From Bdellovibrio sp. (GTDB lineage Bacteria > Bdellovibrionota > Bdellovibrionia > Bdellovibrionales > UBA1609), in assembly GCA_003694355.1 (NCBI GenBank), contig RFKI01000119.1, positions 1 to 6,982 on the forward strand: DNA of 6,982 nt, written 5' to 3'. Numbering within the stretch: the first letter of the stretch is position 1; the number at the start of each line of letters is the position of its first letter. The notes beneath the pieces are model-generated. The model had not been told where the DNA came from, did no database searches, and was given only the letters and a program-made list of their open reading frames with translations. Position numbers and translations under genes: made by a program. Shown here piece by piece: positions 6,341-6,982 of this stretch.

Positions 6341-6982
6341 AAGCAAAAGAAAATCAGAAGGCTCGCAGAATAATCCACTTGACTAAAAAGAGGGCTGTAG
6401 AGCTCACGCTGATAGGTATTGCAGTATTGGTTCTTGCAAGCTTATTTTACAAGGTTGGAATAACCGGCCTCGTAGTTGTAAGCTCAGAAAAAACATATGT
6501 TGAGGAATGGGACTTAAAAGTTGATGAGAACTCCTCATTCAACTGGACTTTAGAAAACACCAATTTCAGCGAGATAAACAGTATCCGCGTCACAGGAAAG
6601 CTCATTGGGGATGGCTCTGCTCGGATGATAATTCTGCAAAACAACACCCCCCACATCGTTTTTGACAGCGATGAAATTGCTGAAGAGCAGAGTTCATCTC
6701 CAATCACAGGATTTGTCATACTTAATGAGACTGCGGGAGAAAATAAAACGCTTAATGGTACAACTAATGAGACAACTAATCATTCATCAAACCTAAGTGC
6801 AAATGGTAGTGGGAACACAAGCAGTAATGAAACAAATCCTGGATTAACAGGCTCAAACCAAAGCATTAATACAAGCCTAGCACCAAATGTAACAGATAAT
6901 ATTAACCAGAATGGTGAAGCAACAGGCAACGAAACAAGCACGAACAACACAACATCCAAAAACCCAAACAAAACAAACACAA
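6337..6982 (+). CDS. N-terminally membrane-anchored surface protein with sequon-rich linker, 3' partial
   Basis: The gene starts in the ATGA overlap with the HTH gene and is open at the right edge (215 residues visible). A basic N-terminus (KKR at 17-19) precedes one membrane helix at about residues 21-38, with no cleavage motif, so it is a signal anchor with the C-terminus outside. ITGLVVV (42-48) follows directly, and a similar ITGFVIL recurs at 123-129. Between them lies a small beta-rich domain, about 52-115, with INSIRVTGKLIGDGSARMI and IVFDS strands, possibly a jelly-roll fold. From about residue 130 the chain is an Asn/Ser/Thr-rich, disordered, mucin-like linker with more than a dozen N-X-S/T sequons. 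Such a linker usually leads to another folded domain, here beyond the window. It may be a relative of the leftmost gene, whose visible part begins in a similar linker. The function is unknown. Confidence 0.85.
   Translation, partial: MKAKENQKARRIIHLTKKRAVELTLIGIAVLVLASLFYKVGITGLVVVSSEKTYVEEWDLKVDENSSFNWTLENTNFSEINSIRVTGKLIGDGSARMIILQNNTPHIVFDSDEIAEEQSSSPITGFVILNETAGENKTLNGTTNETTNHSSNLSANGSGNTSSNETNPGLTGSNQSINTSLAPNVTDNINQNGEATGNETSTNNTTSKNPNKTNT

Noticed and set aside
6447..6980. Minus-strand open frames opposite the membrane-anchored protein and elsewhere
   Set aside because: They are complements of Asn/Thr-rich coding sequence, with no ribosome site and no recognisable domain.
1..6982. Circular element joining the right-hand gene to the left-hand gene
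   Set aside because: Direct joining of the last base to the first puts the two reading frames out of phase and gives a stop within eight codons. The linkers are only similar in composition.

Overview
The window looks like part of an archaeal genome, most likely an uncultured DPANN-type lineage; the Woesearchaeota/Pacearchaeota group is my best guess, from protein style only. Supporting signs are low GC, a giant Asn/Ser/Thr-rich secreted protein with about 88 N-glycosylation sequons, an archaeal-type TATA box with a purine-rich upstream element, a near-leaderless start on the regulator gene, and short ATGA or 8-base overlaps between genes. No tRNA, rRNA, CRISPR array or transposase is visible.

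All four genes lie on the + strand, in two apparent transcription units. Unit 1 (1-5948) begins with the 3' part of a gene whose start is outside the window. It ends in a helical, prenyltransferase/squalene-cyclase-repeat-like domain. Eight bases of overlap lead into a 1665-residue surface protein: signal peptide, Cys-rich domain, Ig-like domain, right-handed beta-helix, a chain of beta-sandwich domains, a short helical stalk, three membrane helices and a basic cytoplasmic tail.

The 167-base gap at 5949-6115 is the only sizeable non-coding stretch. It holds three 21-bp inverted repeats of identical geometry. The third lies between a good TATA box and the start codon of unit 2, where a repressor would be expected to bind.

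Unit 2 (6116-6982, open at the right edge) encodes a 74-residue helix-turn-helix protein. Its stop overlaps the start of a membrane-anchored protein with a small beta domain and a long sequon-rich linker. The simplest reading is a cell-surface gene cluster: unit 2 is probably autoregulated through the inverted repeats, and the membrane-anchored, glycosylated proteins face outwards. What the surface proteins bind or process cannot be told from sequence alone. The rightmost and leftmost genes may be members of one membrane-anchored family flanking the giant protein, but neither is complete here.
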